A DNA stretch of 64,000 nt. Origin: Burhinus oedicnemus. Taxonomy: Eukaryota > Chordata > Aves > Charadriiformes > Burhinidae. Positions 43,401 through 58,400 of this stretch are shown here, in pieces (position 1 is the stretch's first letter; each line of letters opens with the position of its first letter). The notes beneath the pieces are model-generated. The model was not told the origin of the DNA and ran no database searches. It was given only the letters and a program-made list of their open reading frames with translations. Position numbers and translations under genes: made by a program. The DNA is taken from NCBI GenBank assembly GCA_008921705.1, contig VFFE01007510.1:1543947-1607946 (forward strand). The letters run 5' to 3'.

Positions 43401-46400
43401 TGTTCCTCGGATGGGTTTGTTAATTTTAATCTGTTCTCTCCCTTCTGAGAAGACCTGTGATACTCAGTTTTCCTGGAACTAGAGTTACTCAGATGAATAT
43501 CTAAAGGCTCAAAATGTCTAAAGGCAGCTGTGATGGAGGAAGAAAACCAGCAACCGGACTTCAATAAGTCTCCCAAGAAACCTCATCCACTGCAGCAGTA
43601 GGAATAGGCACAAACCCCTGAGAAGTCAAAACCAGGAACCTGACTTTTCAGTGTCTTTGCACCTAACAGAATTAACAAAGCGCGAGGACTCTGCAAATCG
43701 CACTACTCAGTGAAGCCAGATTGGTCTGAACAATTCACTTACTTATGCTCAACTTCTCATCTTACATGAGACACCCTGGCAGGACACCTTTGATTCTCAG
43801 AGGCTCAGTAGCAGCCTGGAGACTAGAGGATAAACCTTAAGAGCTAAACAGTTATTTAATAGTTTCAACAGCTACCAGAACCTCAGCTTTAAATATTAGG
43901 GAGGGTGGGGGTGGAAAAGAAAGACAAAAGCAAAAAAAAAACCAGCCTGAAATTAAAAGAAATTTCTATTCCAATAATTTCCTCAGAAAGCTTATTTTAA
44001 ATATCTTCCCTTTTGTACCTGGCCTACTTTGATCAGTTTTTATAAATAAAATAACCCACTTAAGCTGTTTTGTGGACATTGAGATGTTTTTGCTGGCTGC
44101 ACTACTGAGCCTACACTCTTGCAACTTAGGTCACTTGCTCGCATGAGTATAAAATTACAACTGCCGATGGCTAACTTTAGCTCAATTGTGCAATGCTGTG
44201 TTTTGACCTTATGCAAATCTAGAAAAAAAATATCTTTAAAATACAGTAAATTTAATGAACTTCAGGAGACTTTTATACCCATTTGTATTATTCTTCAAAT
44301 TTCTTTAATATGTTTTCAATCTAAACACAGAAATCCCACAATTATTTTCCTCCTTAAAATTTCTTACTTTGCCACCTACCAAGCAGTTACCAGCTCCTTG
44401 GCAAAGTAAGTTTTCCATAACATTGGAAAGCCTTCTCTCTTTATGTATATCAAAACAAAGATAAGAATATGCAGACTTTTTGTTTGTTTGTTATACATCA
44501 CATTAGCTTACAGTGGAACTGTTTCTGTGGGAAAGCTACATGAGGTCTCCCAAAGAGAAAATAAACAAACAGTGAGATGATAGACTGCACCAGCTGTAAC
44601 CTCCTCACAGCTACCCCAGCCGCTGTGACTCCAGCAAGAACTTCACTGGATATGTGACAATTCTCCTCTTTCAAATTTCCTATCTTCAAATCATCGGCAT
44701 CAGCAATTTCAAGGATTTTAATGAGTTCACCATTGCCTTGATCCACATGAAAACCTGCGAAGCCTAGCTATGGAGGGCATGGGCAATCGAGTTCCCATAA
44801 ATGATAGCCTCACCTATGTACATCTCCCATCCAAGATTACCACTGTCAGAAATTTATTTCTGAACACAGAATCACGGAATCACAGAATTTTCAGAGTTGG
44901 AAGGGACCTCTAGAGATCATCTAGTCCAACTCCCCTGCTGACGCAGGAATGCCTAGAGCACATTACTCAGGACTGCATCCAGGCGGGTCTTGAAAATCTC
45001 TAGAGAAAGAATTGCAACTCCTGTCACTTCATTGAGGTGAGAATATGACAACACTGCAGTGGCATCCTCAAAATGGGACTGGAGCTTCCAGATATGAAAG
45101 CACAGTGAAGCAACTATGAAGTTGAAATGACTGAACAAAGCCAGGAACAGACTGAGGAATTCACAATTACAAATGCTCAAAAGCTGACGAAGGCCCATCC
45201 AAGACAATCCCAATCAGGAGTTGTGCCATGACATGATGAATATATGACAAACTGTCTCAGCCATGACTTTGCTTTGGACTGTCAGATGTTTCAGTGCATC
45301 GACACAGTGATATTTTCCCCACTTACTCCTCCTTGTAGTTTTCTCTCTTTTTTGTCTACCATTTTTCTTTCTTTCTGAGCACCTTGTGGCCCAAGAAATA
45401 CAGTAAACAGAAATACAATCCAATACGTACCCATAAGAAGTAAACCGCAATTCTAAATCTGGAAATTCTGTCCCTAAGACATTTACCATCATACAACTTG
45501 TACAAGCATTAAATTAGTATTTATTTCTCTCCATTTTTATCTTTCTGAAAAGGTAGTTCATCACAAAACAATCTATTAATGTTAGATGAGAAGTACTGAT
45601 TTTAAATTTTCCAGCATTCAAAATCCAACACACTTCTTACTAAAAGCAGCATTATATTTCGTAATTTTTCCACATTCTATTATTCCTCAGTTTGCATTTT
45701 TGAAGTGAACAAGTTTTGAGAATTAACTGGTAGAAGCCACAGCACTGGAGCATTTAAAAACAAAATGCCGGAACACACACAGAGTCTAACAAATTTTTGA
45801 AGTAGTTTCATATTGTGTTTACGAATATGCTATCTACATGCTTGAGTGCATGATTTAAGTTACACTGGGCACTAAACTTAGCTACTAGGTCATGCACACA
45901 CACACACACACAAGTGAGAATGAAAAAAAAAAAAAAGAAAAAATGTTCTCCACACAGAAGAAAAGGGAAGTTATGAAGAAATTAAGTCTTCATCTTATTT
46001 CTGGGTGACATGATCTGTTAATCAAACAGCAATTTTTTGGCATACAAAGTATGTATTGGATGAGGCATTTAGGCATATTTGTGTGCATTCAGAAAGTGCA
46101 AAGAAGACTTTCCAGTTAGTAGCAACCTTTTAAAAAGTCATAAATACAGCTATCCTTGGAGATAAAAATGTACATTTGGCTGCATTTTGCTATTCAGAAC
46201 AAGTTTGGGCTCTAGCACATCAGGAATAAATTCCTAGACATTATGAAACACTTAAACCCAATTGTGGAATTACAGGCACAAATGTCACTGGCTGCATCAT
46301 GGATAGAGGTTGGAGATTTTGCAGCTTGTTGAATACACACACACTTTTCACTCCCTTCACATACGAAAAGTTCACGTCATACGTAATAAATATTTCCATC

Positions 46401-49400
46401 AGACCAAATACCTTGAAGTATAAGCATATATCTTAAATGTTTCCTCTAAAGCACCGAAAACTTATTCTGAAGACCTATTCTGCATCATTCTAAAAGAATT
46501 TCTAAATATCTTTGGTTATTGTGAACAAACATAATAATTCAAATGGCAGAGTTTGGTTGACATTGCCTTGGCAGGGAGAGGATGAAGAAGGCAACTGAGG
46601 CTATTATTTCGCTCCCCAATTTCCACACTTGAGTGGTATTCAGTTTTCATGTACTGAACGTTTCCCCACCAGACACAGTTCCCCACTTTTCTTAAAATCA
46701 TCGTCTGCTACAGTCATTTCAGCAAATGAACACATAAACACAAGTTATATATATTTTATATGTACAATATTTTGAAGTCAAACTTTGAACCCTCTCAGAA
46801 GAGAACGTTCCCACTATTGCAGCCACCTTGCCCATGCACTCCTTGTGCGCAGCAGATGTGCCTCACCCCACCAGATGCCATAACTTCAGAAGAGTTACAA
46901 GTAGCAACATACTGCATCAAGTTGTGTAGGTACCAAAGCCAGTCATTTCTTTGTGAAACACAGTTCAGTCTCCATATGTTACGTAAACTTAAGAAGATAC
47001 ACTTTTCTATTTGCTGCCAGCTTTTCATCTTGCTAGTCAAAACTTCCCCATTTCTTTCACATGTGTAAACGCTTCTGTCTGTGCTGACAAAACAGCGTTC
47101 AGACAATTGCTTGAGATACCTTCCTTGAAGAAGACTGGGAGCCAAAGCAGTGTGAAGAAACGTAAGCACTGGTGCATACAATCTGACACAGCTAAAATCC
47201 ACCTGAAAGGAGCTTTGCATTATGCCATCTTCCACCTCCAGATATTTTCAAATAACCTCTGCTTCTGTGAGACTCTGCTGCTAGAGAAGCCTGGCACAGC
47301 CTGCAGCATGGCGCCCAACTGATGCAGTTGGCAACAGGAGCCTGGAAGTACATGGTAGCAACTTTCCTCAAACTCAGCCAAATGCTGAACCTGCTTTTCT
47401 TTCTCCAAAGCAACAAAATACAAAATAAAACTCTACTGAAGGAAAGCAGGCTCAACCAGCTATTATTTCCTTTTCTTAAACAACTGTTCCAACGTCCTCC
47501 GGGAACATCTTTATACATTGCAGTTCTATCACATAGCTTTGAAGACAGCTTCACAACTTGCCTGCCTCAGCTTTGTAACACCAGGTCTCTCAGTCTACAA
47601 CAGCTCCATCTCCAAGAGTGCCAGAAATCCAGGCTGTCCCCACAGGAAGGCAATAAAGCAAACAGTTTCCAAAACACTACCCCAGCTGAGAAACTGGTAG
47701 ATCAAGGCAGTTAAGAACAGCCTTCTCCTTCTGGATCAGCCTAAATCTGTATTTTAAACCTGATTGGGTTTACTTACAAAGAAGCAATGACATAAATTAA
47801 TTCAGAATATAAAGAACACATTGCAATTGTTAATTAACGAAAATCTTCACGTTTGTTCACAATTAGAAGTTTCCACTTAGCAAACCAGGCGAATGAAAAA
47901 ATGTTGTGTCAATGAATGCAGAAAAAACTCGTAGCTCTTCAGAAGAGAAGGGCATAATTCCTGCTGAGCATAGCATTTGCTATAATCGTGGGAACAGAGA
48001 GCAGAATAAGCCTGCCTGGAGACATGTCTACATTTCAGAGAAAAAACACATCTTTTTTAACTTTGTAATCTGTTCTTCAATAAAAAAAGTATTTATTGTT
48101 AATATCAAAAGATTAGCATGTAGCTTCTGTTAAAGTTTGTTTATAAACAGCCACCATACACACAGACTATTCAAGTTAAACATTTAAAGTTCTGATAAAA
48201 CAGTAAGAAAAATTTCACACACCAACAGATAACATTTAAGCAGCTTAGAACAAACTACCTTTTATAAAATATACTTCACTTCAGTAATAACAGTTTGGAA
48301 GACAGGTTGTGTTGCTTCAAAAAATTTCAAAAGCGGCTTGCTTTCAGAAGAGAGCAATATACAGCCGAAAACATTCAGGGTTCTTCTTGTGCAGTGTATT
48401 AAAGAAGATGTAAGCTGCATGTTTATATTAATACGAGTGGAAAGGGTGGACATTAATGACATTACTGTGCATTCTTACCCAGCAACTAGAACATATTTTC
48501 CATCTGGTTGATCCTTTAACCTTTCCAGCAGGGACAAACGTACTTTGGCTTTGGTTTGGCCATAGATCTCAATTTCATCTGTAAGCAATCCTATCTCCTT
48601 GGCAAGTACATCAACAGCTTTTGGACTCTGTGCTCGGGAAATCTCAATATCACTGGAAAAGAAAACAAATAGGAGCCAGGAGATTTCTCTCAGCTTAGGT
48701 GGTCAACGACAGAGCACAAAACAACAGCAAATACTCCAACAATGGGGTTATTGTATTCAGTTTTTCAATCCTCTCTCACATTTTATTAACCAAACCTAAA
48801 TATTAGCTAACACCTAATACAATATTGAAAATCACGTGCAGTGTTTGTTAATTGTTACAGTTTCACAGAGTTTTCTCATTTAACCAGATTCCAAATACTA
48901 TGTAATGCTTTCATATCAAGCTAGAGACGTGTCTGCTGGATGCTCAAGCATGTCCCACTGGAATGGATGTTTCTGGTTTTGTTTTTCTTCTCCTCCCTCC
49001 TAGTATATTTCAGCACATATACTTTACTAAAAAGCGCATACATTCCTTGGCCAACAGTCACATAAACACATTAGCTAAACCCGATCCTTGTGCATGTAGC
49101 GCCTTTCATCAGAGGGTACCACCAAGCACGCTAAGCCTCACTACTCCCCCATGAGGGCACCAAAGGAGAAAAGCCTTTGAAGATGAACGCATGCACTTCT
49201 AAAACACAGCTACATTGAAAATGGCCACCTAGCAGGAGTTTAAATGCACAGGGCTCAGGCCAGAAGTCCAGTGGGCTTATAAACTATTTCCAGCAAGGAC
49301 TGCGAGTGGCCGCTGAGGCAAGAGAACAAGCGTGCAGCAAGCACACGTGGTAGAATTGCCTGAGAGGAGGTGGCTGTAGGCTGGGGACACTATTGTATCT

Positions 49401-52400
49401 GCAATTCCTGACCTGGACCACCTAGGGTCTTTGGATTTAATACTCCTTCATGGATTTTTCGTTTGTGAGCTTGACCTAGTTGCCCCTTATGTCCACTTAA
49501 GCGTTTAGCAGATGCAAGGTCCCGCAGCAGTAAAGTCCAGGGCCAAGCACAAAAGATGTGAGGAGTTGTCTCCTTTGGCTTTGAATTATTGACATCACCA
49601 CAAAAGCAAGTTAACAAATTACCAAGAGATTAATTATTTTCAGCATAACCAGGCTAAATTCCTTCCTGCAGTTTCAGCTGATTACAATATTTTTAAGATA
49701 GAATCTGGCAATGGCATCAAAGCTAATGTCCTGAACTTTCAAACAGTCTGCAAGACCTCAAATATCCACAGATGAACACAGAACACTGCCAGATCTCAAC
49801 TCTACGTGTGGACTTCGGCTGTTCTGCATCCACCAGCGAATGATCAGTTCATGTCAACTTAATCGCTTGCAATTCTTTGAGAATATCCTAAACTGGGACC
49901 ATTATTCAATTCTAATTCTCAAGTATCCCACTTTTGCACCCTGCAGCAGCTAAGTGAAACTCAGAAATCATCCATCCAAAGCACTGATGTAATCCAGTAC
50001 TATAGGACAAGAAGCTACTCAATCACAGCACTCAGTGGTTGGGTTGCAGACCATTTCATTGCATATACTAACCTGGAATCTGCTTTCTTTCAAAGACATA
50101 CTAAGCACATCCTCTTGCGTAGAAGGATATACCTTTGGCTTTCTTACGCACTACTTCAAACACAACTATCCATAAAAATGTATCCAGAATACAAGATGGA
50201 GTGGCTTACAAACGTCACATGAGAAAGAGTATTTAAAGTTTTCATTCAGAAATACAAAAACAACTTGAGGCCCAGAAAAATATTGGTGAGTTGATGACAG
50301 CGTGGTCCCTTAAAGATTTAAGCAAGGAAAATTTGTAGGGTGACTACTTTCCCGTTAAAGCAAGTGGAGAAGGATGTAGACTAATATGACAGAAAGTTAA
50401 TCTTTCTAATTTTTTTTCCTACTAAATTTATCAGCCTCTTTACTAAAAGACAGAAGCTACTATTTCAAATCTCAGGGCAGACTATCAAGACTCCCTGCAG
50501 CAATCTCAGCCCTTCCTATTTCCCTCAGCTCTTGGGCCACAAACGCCTCCCTCTCAGAGTTCCAGAAGAAACAACAAGGCTTTTCCCACTGCAGGTACTG
50601 CTACCGGCAAAAAGTGGAAGAACCAAAACTGACCAAGCTGTACACTTTTAAATAAATCAGAAGGTAAAGAATTTCTAGATAAATAAATTACAAATATTTT
50701 TAGAAGTCAAGTAAAATAGACAATGGATGCTAGCATTGCTGTTGCCATTTTCCCATCTGAAGTTCCCTCAAGAACCTTCAAGGCGATCAGACTTTTAACA
50801 GCTTAGAAATCCTTTAATGACAGACTGCACACTGATACATGCAATAAAGTGATAAAAGGCACAATTTCACAATGAATTTACATTTATACCTTAACTACTA
50901 ACTGGGGGTAAACAACACATACAAAATGTTTATGTCTAGTCTATTATTTCTGGTAAAAGCATTTTCTAAACTACAGGAAATTAAATATTTGATTATAACG
51001 AGCATTTAGAAGCCTACATTTGTAGATAGTGCTTTTAGTTTGACAACATATTCTCTATATTGGAAATACCAGAATTATTCAATAAGTTACATTACTCATT
51101 ATTGCTGGAAATGTGCAGCAGTGGTTCTTCTGCAAGAATAAGAATTGTTAAGTAAAAAGTCCACCACTGATAATGGTAAGTCATAATTTACAAAATACAG
51201 GAAAATTTAAAAGACGGGGGAAGGCTCTACCTCTACTCAGCCTGTATGCTGGATTTATTTTATTATGTTTTTTTACTGTGTATTTGTAAGAAAATCTTCT
51301 GTTCTGTTTCCAATATCTTTGGAAATACTTCAATTAACACCCAGATCTCACAGAAATAAAAAAGCAGATGTTCCTAGTTTTAGCACTTAAGCAGCTTTTC
51401 CTCATTTTCAATGAAAACTCCAGGTGTTTCCACACGACGTGCTGTATTACTGTAAGATTACATTTTATTGCAGGATACTTTCCATCTGATGAGTTATTTT
51501 ACATTTAAAAGAAAAAAAAGACATAAAGCTATAGAGTTATCAAAGAAATAAAAGTCTAATTACTGGTTATGCCATATATATGCCATCATATATTAATTAT
51601 TTAAATATCACACTCATGACATCACATGCTTTAATCGACCTTTTAACTGTATTATTTAAGGATAGAATTTCAGGCTTTAATTCTAGAAATGTTACATGCT
51701 GACCCAGGAAACATTCAAGCATTTGTCCCCTCTGACACCCCCGGGTACAACAGAAAACTTATTCTTTTGACATCTCTGTTTCAAATTACAATTGTGACCA
51801 TTCCCATTAAACTGTTGTAAGTGACAGTGAAAACTGAATCAAAGTGCTTAGAAAAGAAAACATTTTCTTACAGCTTTCCTAAAACACAGCAGCGGGATTC
51901 AGAATTACAGAATCGCAGAGTGGTTGAGGCTGGGAGGGGCCTCTGGAGGTCAACTGGTCCAACCTCCCTGTTCAAGCATGGCCATGTAGAGCAGGCTGCC
52001 CAGGACCATGCCCAGACAGCTTTTGAATACCTCTAAGGAGGGAGACTCCACAACCTCCCTGAGCAAACTCTGCCACTCACCCTCACAGTAAAAAAGTTCA
52101 CATGGAGCCTCCTGTGTTCCAGTTTGTGCCCATTGCCTCTGGTCCTGTCACTGGGCACCACTGAAAAGAGCCAGGCTCTGTCATCTTTGTACCCTTGTAT
52201 TTATTATATACATTGTATTTATACACATTGAAAAGATCCCTCTGAGTCTTCTCTTCTCCAGGCTGAGCAGTCCCAGCTCTCTCTGCCTGTCCTCCTGTGT
52301 GAGGTGCTCCAGTCCCTTTATCATCTGTGTGTCCCAGAGGCATGCATACATCACACAAAAATTTTGAATGGCAGAACCTCACTTCAAGTCGTTGGTCCCT

Positions 52401-55400
52401 CTCTCCACCACCCAACACAACCAACACACAGCAAAGCACTTTAGCACAGCAGAAGGCTCAGGCTGCTCTAAATGTCCGAGATGTCAAGAACTGTGCCAAG
52501 GCAGACCTAAAATCCCTCTGGCCCAGACATGGGCCTTGGGAGGTGAACAACAAGAACTAATTGAAAAGATTCTGGCTACAAGAATAAATACACATCCTGC
52601 TTTTCACATCTACACAGAAATTTAAAAGTCTAATGCAGCAGAAAGTAATTCTACTGAGGGAAGAAAATAAACACAAGACCAAACGCCATTGAAACCACCG
52701 GGCCTTAACTAGATCCATAAACACCTTCCTACATTAGGGTTTAGTGATTAGGAACTTCTTGTATTTTGTATTCCTGTTGATGTTACACAAAGCTTCACCT
52801 CCCTCCCTCAATGAAACCTTCCAGTTTAAGGTCTTCATTAAATAAAGCTTGGCTCAAATGCACATCATAAAAGTACAAATTGATGGGAAACAGAAGGACA
52901 TTGTCACAATGAGGCATAGAACAAAAAGGCACAACATGTAGTCCACATAAGCAGATGAAAAATAATTAGGCACGGGCCATTTTTGGGTTCATTGTCACAT
53001 TTAACACTTGCCTACTTGGGGTTTTTTGTTTGTTTGTTTGTTTGTTTTCAATTTAAAAACCATGTATTACCTGGGCACTGGGGAGAGAGGCTGCAGTTTC
53101 AAGCAGCGGAGGTCCCACTTCCTGTACTGCTGGGACTGGATCCATCGCTCCGTGTTTTTTACCATGTTCTGTTTTTAAACGAGAAAAGAGCACACACCAG
53201 CTGCATCATAAATGCTGAATACTAATTTCAAACGATCTCACGAGTATGTTGAAATAACTTTTATGGCAAAGGCTAACAAAAAAACAAACTTAAAAATCTT
53301 TCCATTTCATGGTTTTAGGATGAAAGAAAAAACAATCACTGCACTATTACTGTCCTATTGTTTGTCCGCACTTCAGAAAGAGACAAGACCATTAACATGT
53401 AAGCAGCAGAGAAAAGCCTCTGATTACGCACTCGGAGATTTTATTCTGGTAAAATGGAGAATTAATTTTATTCTCTCACATCTTAAAAATAATGGAAGAT
53501 ATTAACTGTTCACTGACTGACTCATGCTGCTTCGACATAAAACAACAAACTTTTGGACCCTCTATCCATCACACCACAAAAATGTGCACAGATATAGTCA
53601 TCTTCACTGTCTTACCAGAACAAATAACACTAGTCTATTGATGCAAGTGCTTCTGCCATGCTTTACTGTAATCACCAGAATTATGACAGGTTTGATTTTT
53701 CATTTACCTTTCTCTAATTAAATGTAACAGGCATGACTTACCCCAACTAGCTGATTAAAAATGGAAGACAGGTAAGAAGTTCAAAAGAGCAAAACAAAAA
53801 TTAAAATCTAAACTGTAGAAGCAATTTCTACAATTCACAGAAAGAGCAACAAATTTACAATGTTTGAAGTCACACTAACCTGCATTCGCATTGCTATTGC
53901 AAGAGAACCAACAGTGTTTTCAGCAGCATGGTTGTTTTGTTGATCATAGTTGAGTTTCTCTGTAAAATAAAAGTATTGCACTAATAAAACACAAAGCTTT
54001 TGTGAGTGGGAGCATGTGTATTTGAAAGCTATGTCCAAGCAAAAAATTTCTGAATGTTGACTTGAAATTTAACAATGTCACTGACAAAATTAGAGGTGGC
54101 TTCTTTAATACTTCAAATGAAATCACTGAGGAGGATGGATATAGTGTGAAAAACAGAGAGCAGCTGTATGCTCTGAAGCATATTATGCAAACACACACAT
54201 GCATATGTCGAAGCATACACATACTTGAAAAAGAAAATCAGGAAACACAGAGATTAATTCCAGGTTCCAAATAATTGCTTTTGGACAAAAAAAACCCAAA
54301 ATCAAACCCAACAACAAAAAGCCAGAGAGCTATGAGGATTTGAAAAGCTCTGGATGTTTTTAAACCAAATGCCTAAATGAGCATGGTAAAGATTGTTCTT
54401 TTCCACACACAGTGAAAGAATAGTGAAATGATCACAGAATACTATATAGGATTATTGTCCAATGGGATTTATAACTTGGAATCAGAATATGCAAAATTTT
54501 TTGAGCAGCAAAAGTTATCTTCATCAATGTGACATTAAAAGTAGATATTCTGAAGAGTCTACACAATTTAGAGTGACTCCAACTTCAGAGACAGTTATAA
54601 TTGTTTCTAGTGGCAATATATCATATAATAATCATACATTAGTGACCCTAACTAAACACATTATTTTGTCATTTTCCTGTAATCCTTCTTTTGGCTTGTT
54701 CTTCTGTTGTTGCTTATTGACTTTTATCTAGACACAATTTCTCCAAAATTCACATCCTAGTCTCTGTGGGCATATCAAGGCCCCAGTCACATTCTGAAGG
54801 GCGTAGACATAACCGTAATAAAAAAGAACAACTGCATGCTGACAGCTTTAACCTTTCGCCCACAGGGGAACCGAAGTGCAAAGCCTGACCTGGTCAAGCT
54901 CGCACTGTACTCATCCCATCTGTACCGACCATAAAGTGTTTACGTTGCCTTGCAGAATTACCCCTCCCGACAAGAGTCCCTGCAGCAGCAGGGCACAGAA
55001 ACCTCAGGCTGGAGCCAGAGTAGCAGGCAGCGGCGTGCAGAGGAGCAGCACAGCACCCCACCACGCGATGCCCAGCTCCAGCCCGCTTGCTCACACTCAT
55101 CACCAAGAGAGCAAGAGACCGTTTCTGCAGACACCCTCAGCCTCATTCAGTACATTTTCTAATCCTTTCTCAAACTTTCTTGTCACTAGACATTTTTATG
55201 TCAGTGACAAAGTTAACCAAGCAGAAGGTGACGGTCCTGACATTGAACTCTAATTAACAAAGTGTCTGAAAAAGTCCTTCTGCTTGTACTAACACTTGCC
55301 ATTTAAAAAAAAAAAAAAAAAAATCTCCTGGAGATGCTCAGTTTTAGACTCAGACAGAGGAGTTTTACTGGAACAGTCTATCACAGTCACAAGTTGACTG

Positions 55401-58400
55401 TTGTTGCTTTGAGACCAGGCTGGGAGAGCTGCCAAAGAGACAAATGAAGTAGGAAGAATGAAGTTTAAAATCCCCTTTCAGACAGCTGTGCTTTACAGAA
55501 ACATTCCGACTTTCTATGTTATTTGGCTTAATATGACTTCTTTATCAGGGCAGAGCTAGCATGTGTGTAAATACATATCAGAATTAGACATTTCCCTTCA
55601 ATAAACTACTTCTCTCAGGCTGCCTATGCTACACATTCACCCCACAAATGACTAACCAGGCATTTACAGGGGTGAAGGTGAAGCTAGAGGTGAAAGTCAT
55701 GCACACACGAGGACCTAGCAAGACAATCACAGGATTGCAACAGCTCTCTTAGGATACATTTTCCAGATGGGAGCTGGAATAGCACACTCTGCTTTGGATT
55801 TTGGCCAGAAGATCAGCTGAACATTGTGCTCCCTCCTCTGACTCACTCCAACGAAGGCCCATCCACCCGTCTATTTGTACCCCATTGTGCGGATGGGTGA
55901 GAGTTGCTGTCACGCACTACCTGTCTGCTCAGACAGTTTAGAATAGTGAAGAGGTGGAGAAATGGTTGAATTTCCTACTAACGTACTTAAATCATACGGA
56001 CGTTAGCTTTCAAGTGACCCCAAAGGAGCTGGACATCAAATCCCAAATAATTCTGGCATCCTTAACTTTTGTCCAGAAACTTGATTTTCCTTTCTGTACA
56101 TTTACATATAAAGCATTTTCCTGGAAGACACCACCAGCACTCACTGGATTCCAAAATCATTAGTGCAGCAGAGTAAGATGTTGCACTGCTAGAGATTGTA
56201 GAACATTTCAAAATTGTGATCATCTAAAAGTCTTTTATCAGATTAAAAACATACTTGAAAAAGAATTCTGTCACTTTGGAGCAAGCACTTTTAACTCTAC
56301 TCTCCTGGCTTCCCTCATTAGAGCTGCCCAACTCAACCATGTCCTTGCAAATTTTGAGTGCATTTAAAACATGTGAGCCTGTTAAACTACATGTATACCT
56401 ACATGAGATAGAAATCTAGCCATCACCTAGCAAGAATAAAAGACGTTACATGGCCATTGTTGCTTTCAGGCTTCATGTAGCTCCTGTGACCTCACAGATG
56501 TTAAGTTGGACATTTCAAAGACAAGAAAAAACCCAGAACAATTTCCAAGCACCTCAGCCAGATTCCACCACGTATTGGAATTGAAGAGTCAGTTGTTAAC
56601 TCAGTTGTTTCTCCAAGGTCATGACTGCTGCACAATAGGCTTTTAATAAATATCTTGCAATTAAACTAAGTGCATTCTTCCTGTCAAACAGACACCTGTG
56701 TTTCATGTACCTCTTTAGTAACTCTTGAGGCCAGCATTTTTTAAAGCTGCTAAAATGCATTTCTGCTATTCTTTTGGAGTTTCTCCAAGATTCTGACAAT
56801 CTCAAAAGCATAAGCATAAAGATAGATGGGCATTTGGTAGATAAGTTCTATTCAAATTATCTTGCTAAAAATCTCATGTTGCCTTTCCAAAGAAATGCTA
56901 TACTTAGCACAGCCCACTGATACAACTGGAAAAATGCAAAGAAATCTATATGCTTCTGCCAAATCTTGCATTTCCTGCCTTAAGAACGAATGTTGGTGTG
57001 GTATGTGAACACCACTCAGATGTTTTAATGCAGTTTTCCTAACAGCACTCTTTTAGGGAAGGGAAACACTAATATTATCTGTAGTTGTATATAGCAACCA
57101 AGGCATGGAGATACTTAAGTCTCAAGACATGGCATGCAGTTACACTGCATAACTTATAGGTCTCTGAAGACCCAGACTCCCTCTGCAATGGAAGGAGAGA
57201 ATTAGGCATCTGAAAGTGGGACTTGCACCAGGCAGCACACAGAGCCAGGAAAGTTCAGTCATTAGCGGTGCCTGCTCAGGCTACAAGGATTGGCTTACCC
57301 CCATCCTGCTTTCATAGACCGGCACGTCTACCCGGAGTTCGATACGGAAGAGGTTTCTGCTTAGAAGGATTAAAATGAGGAGGGGCCATTCCTTTTCATT
57401 AATTTATTTATAGGTGCTACTGCTGTACCATCATTCCCTCTCTTCTCTGCCCTTCCCCCCCTCCGTTTCTCTTTCATGTAAGAGTGTGTTATATGAGTAG
57501 GGTTGGATACCTGCTGAAGACACGTATGCTCCAAGCCCTGCCTCACAGATACTTAACAATTATATCCAACAATCCCAATGCAAAATAAGTGGACACTGAA
57601 GATGGAAGGAGTCTCCAAATCTAGGCTAAAAAGAAGAAAACATGAATTACTTTCGGACAACTTGTACAGCACCAGCAAGGGATAAGGCTTGGTACCCACC
57701 CCTGAGATCCTCATTAGGAACAGAGCACTGTTCTGGGAAGTAGAAGATGAATGCCCAAATGCCTTCAGACAATTGAGTGAATCACAATCCAGATCTTCCA
57801 CACCCACAGAGGGTCTTCAAGTCAAGAGGATATCACAAAAGACAAGGAAAGGAATCTCTTGCTAAGGCCATGCTTTGCATGCAATCAGCTGCTTTATTAT
57901 ATTATTCATTATTATTATTATCATTTGACACACCGGAGGGAAGGGATGCCATTGAGAGGGACCTGGACAGGCTTGAGAGGTGCGCCCATGCCAACCTCAT
58001 GAAGTTCAAATAAGGCCAAGTCCAAAGTCCTGCATGTGGGTCAGGGCAATCCCATGCACAAATACAGGCTGGCCAGAGAATGGATTGAGAGCAGCTCTGA
58101 GGAGAAGGACTTGGGGGTGTTGGTGGATGAGAAGGTCAACATGAGCCAGCAATGTGTGCTTGCAACCCAGAAGGACAACCATATCCTGGGCTGCATCAAA
58201 AGATGCATGACCAACAGGTCGAAGGAGGTGATTCTGCCCCTTTACTCCGCTCTTGTGAGACCCCACCTGGAATACTGTGTCCAGCTCTGGAGCCCCCAAC
58301 ATAACAAGGACATGAATCTGTTGGAGCGAATCCAGAGGAGGGCCAGGAAGATGACCAGAGGGTTAGAGCACCTCTCCTATGAAGACAGGCTGACAGAGTT

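Larger units (their letters stand above)
39925..48478 (-). other. MTHFD1L intron D-E (8.6 kb, longest complete intron)
   Basis: GT-AG intron in phase 2. It holds a CR1 fragment at 44866..45010, a (CA)n tract at 45895..45912, a polypyrimidine tract near 40826..40870 and a 22-bp tandem duplication at 41953..41996. No nested gene was recognised. Confidence 0.86.
48653..53070 (-). other. MTHFD1L intron C-D (4.4 kb)
   Basis: GT-AG intron in phase 2. It holds a CR1 fragment at 51901..52334 and a (GTTT)n tract close to exon C (53022..53046). Confidence 0.86.
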
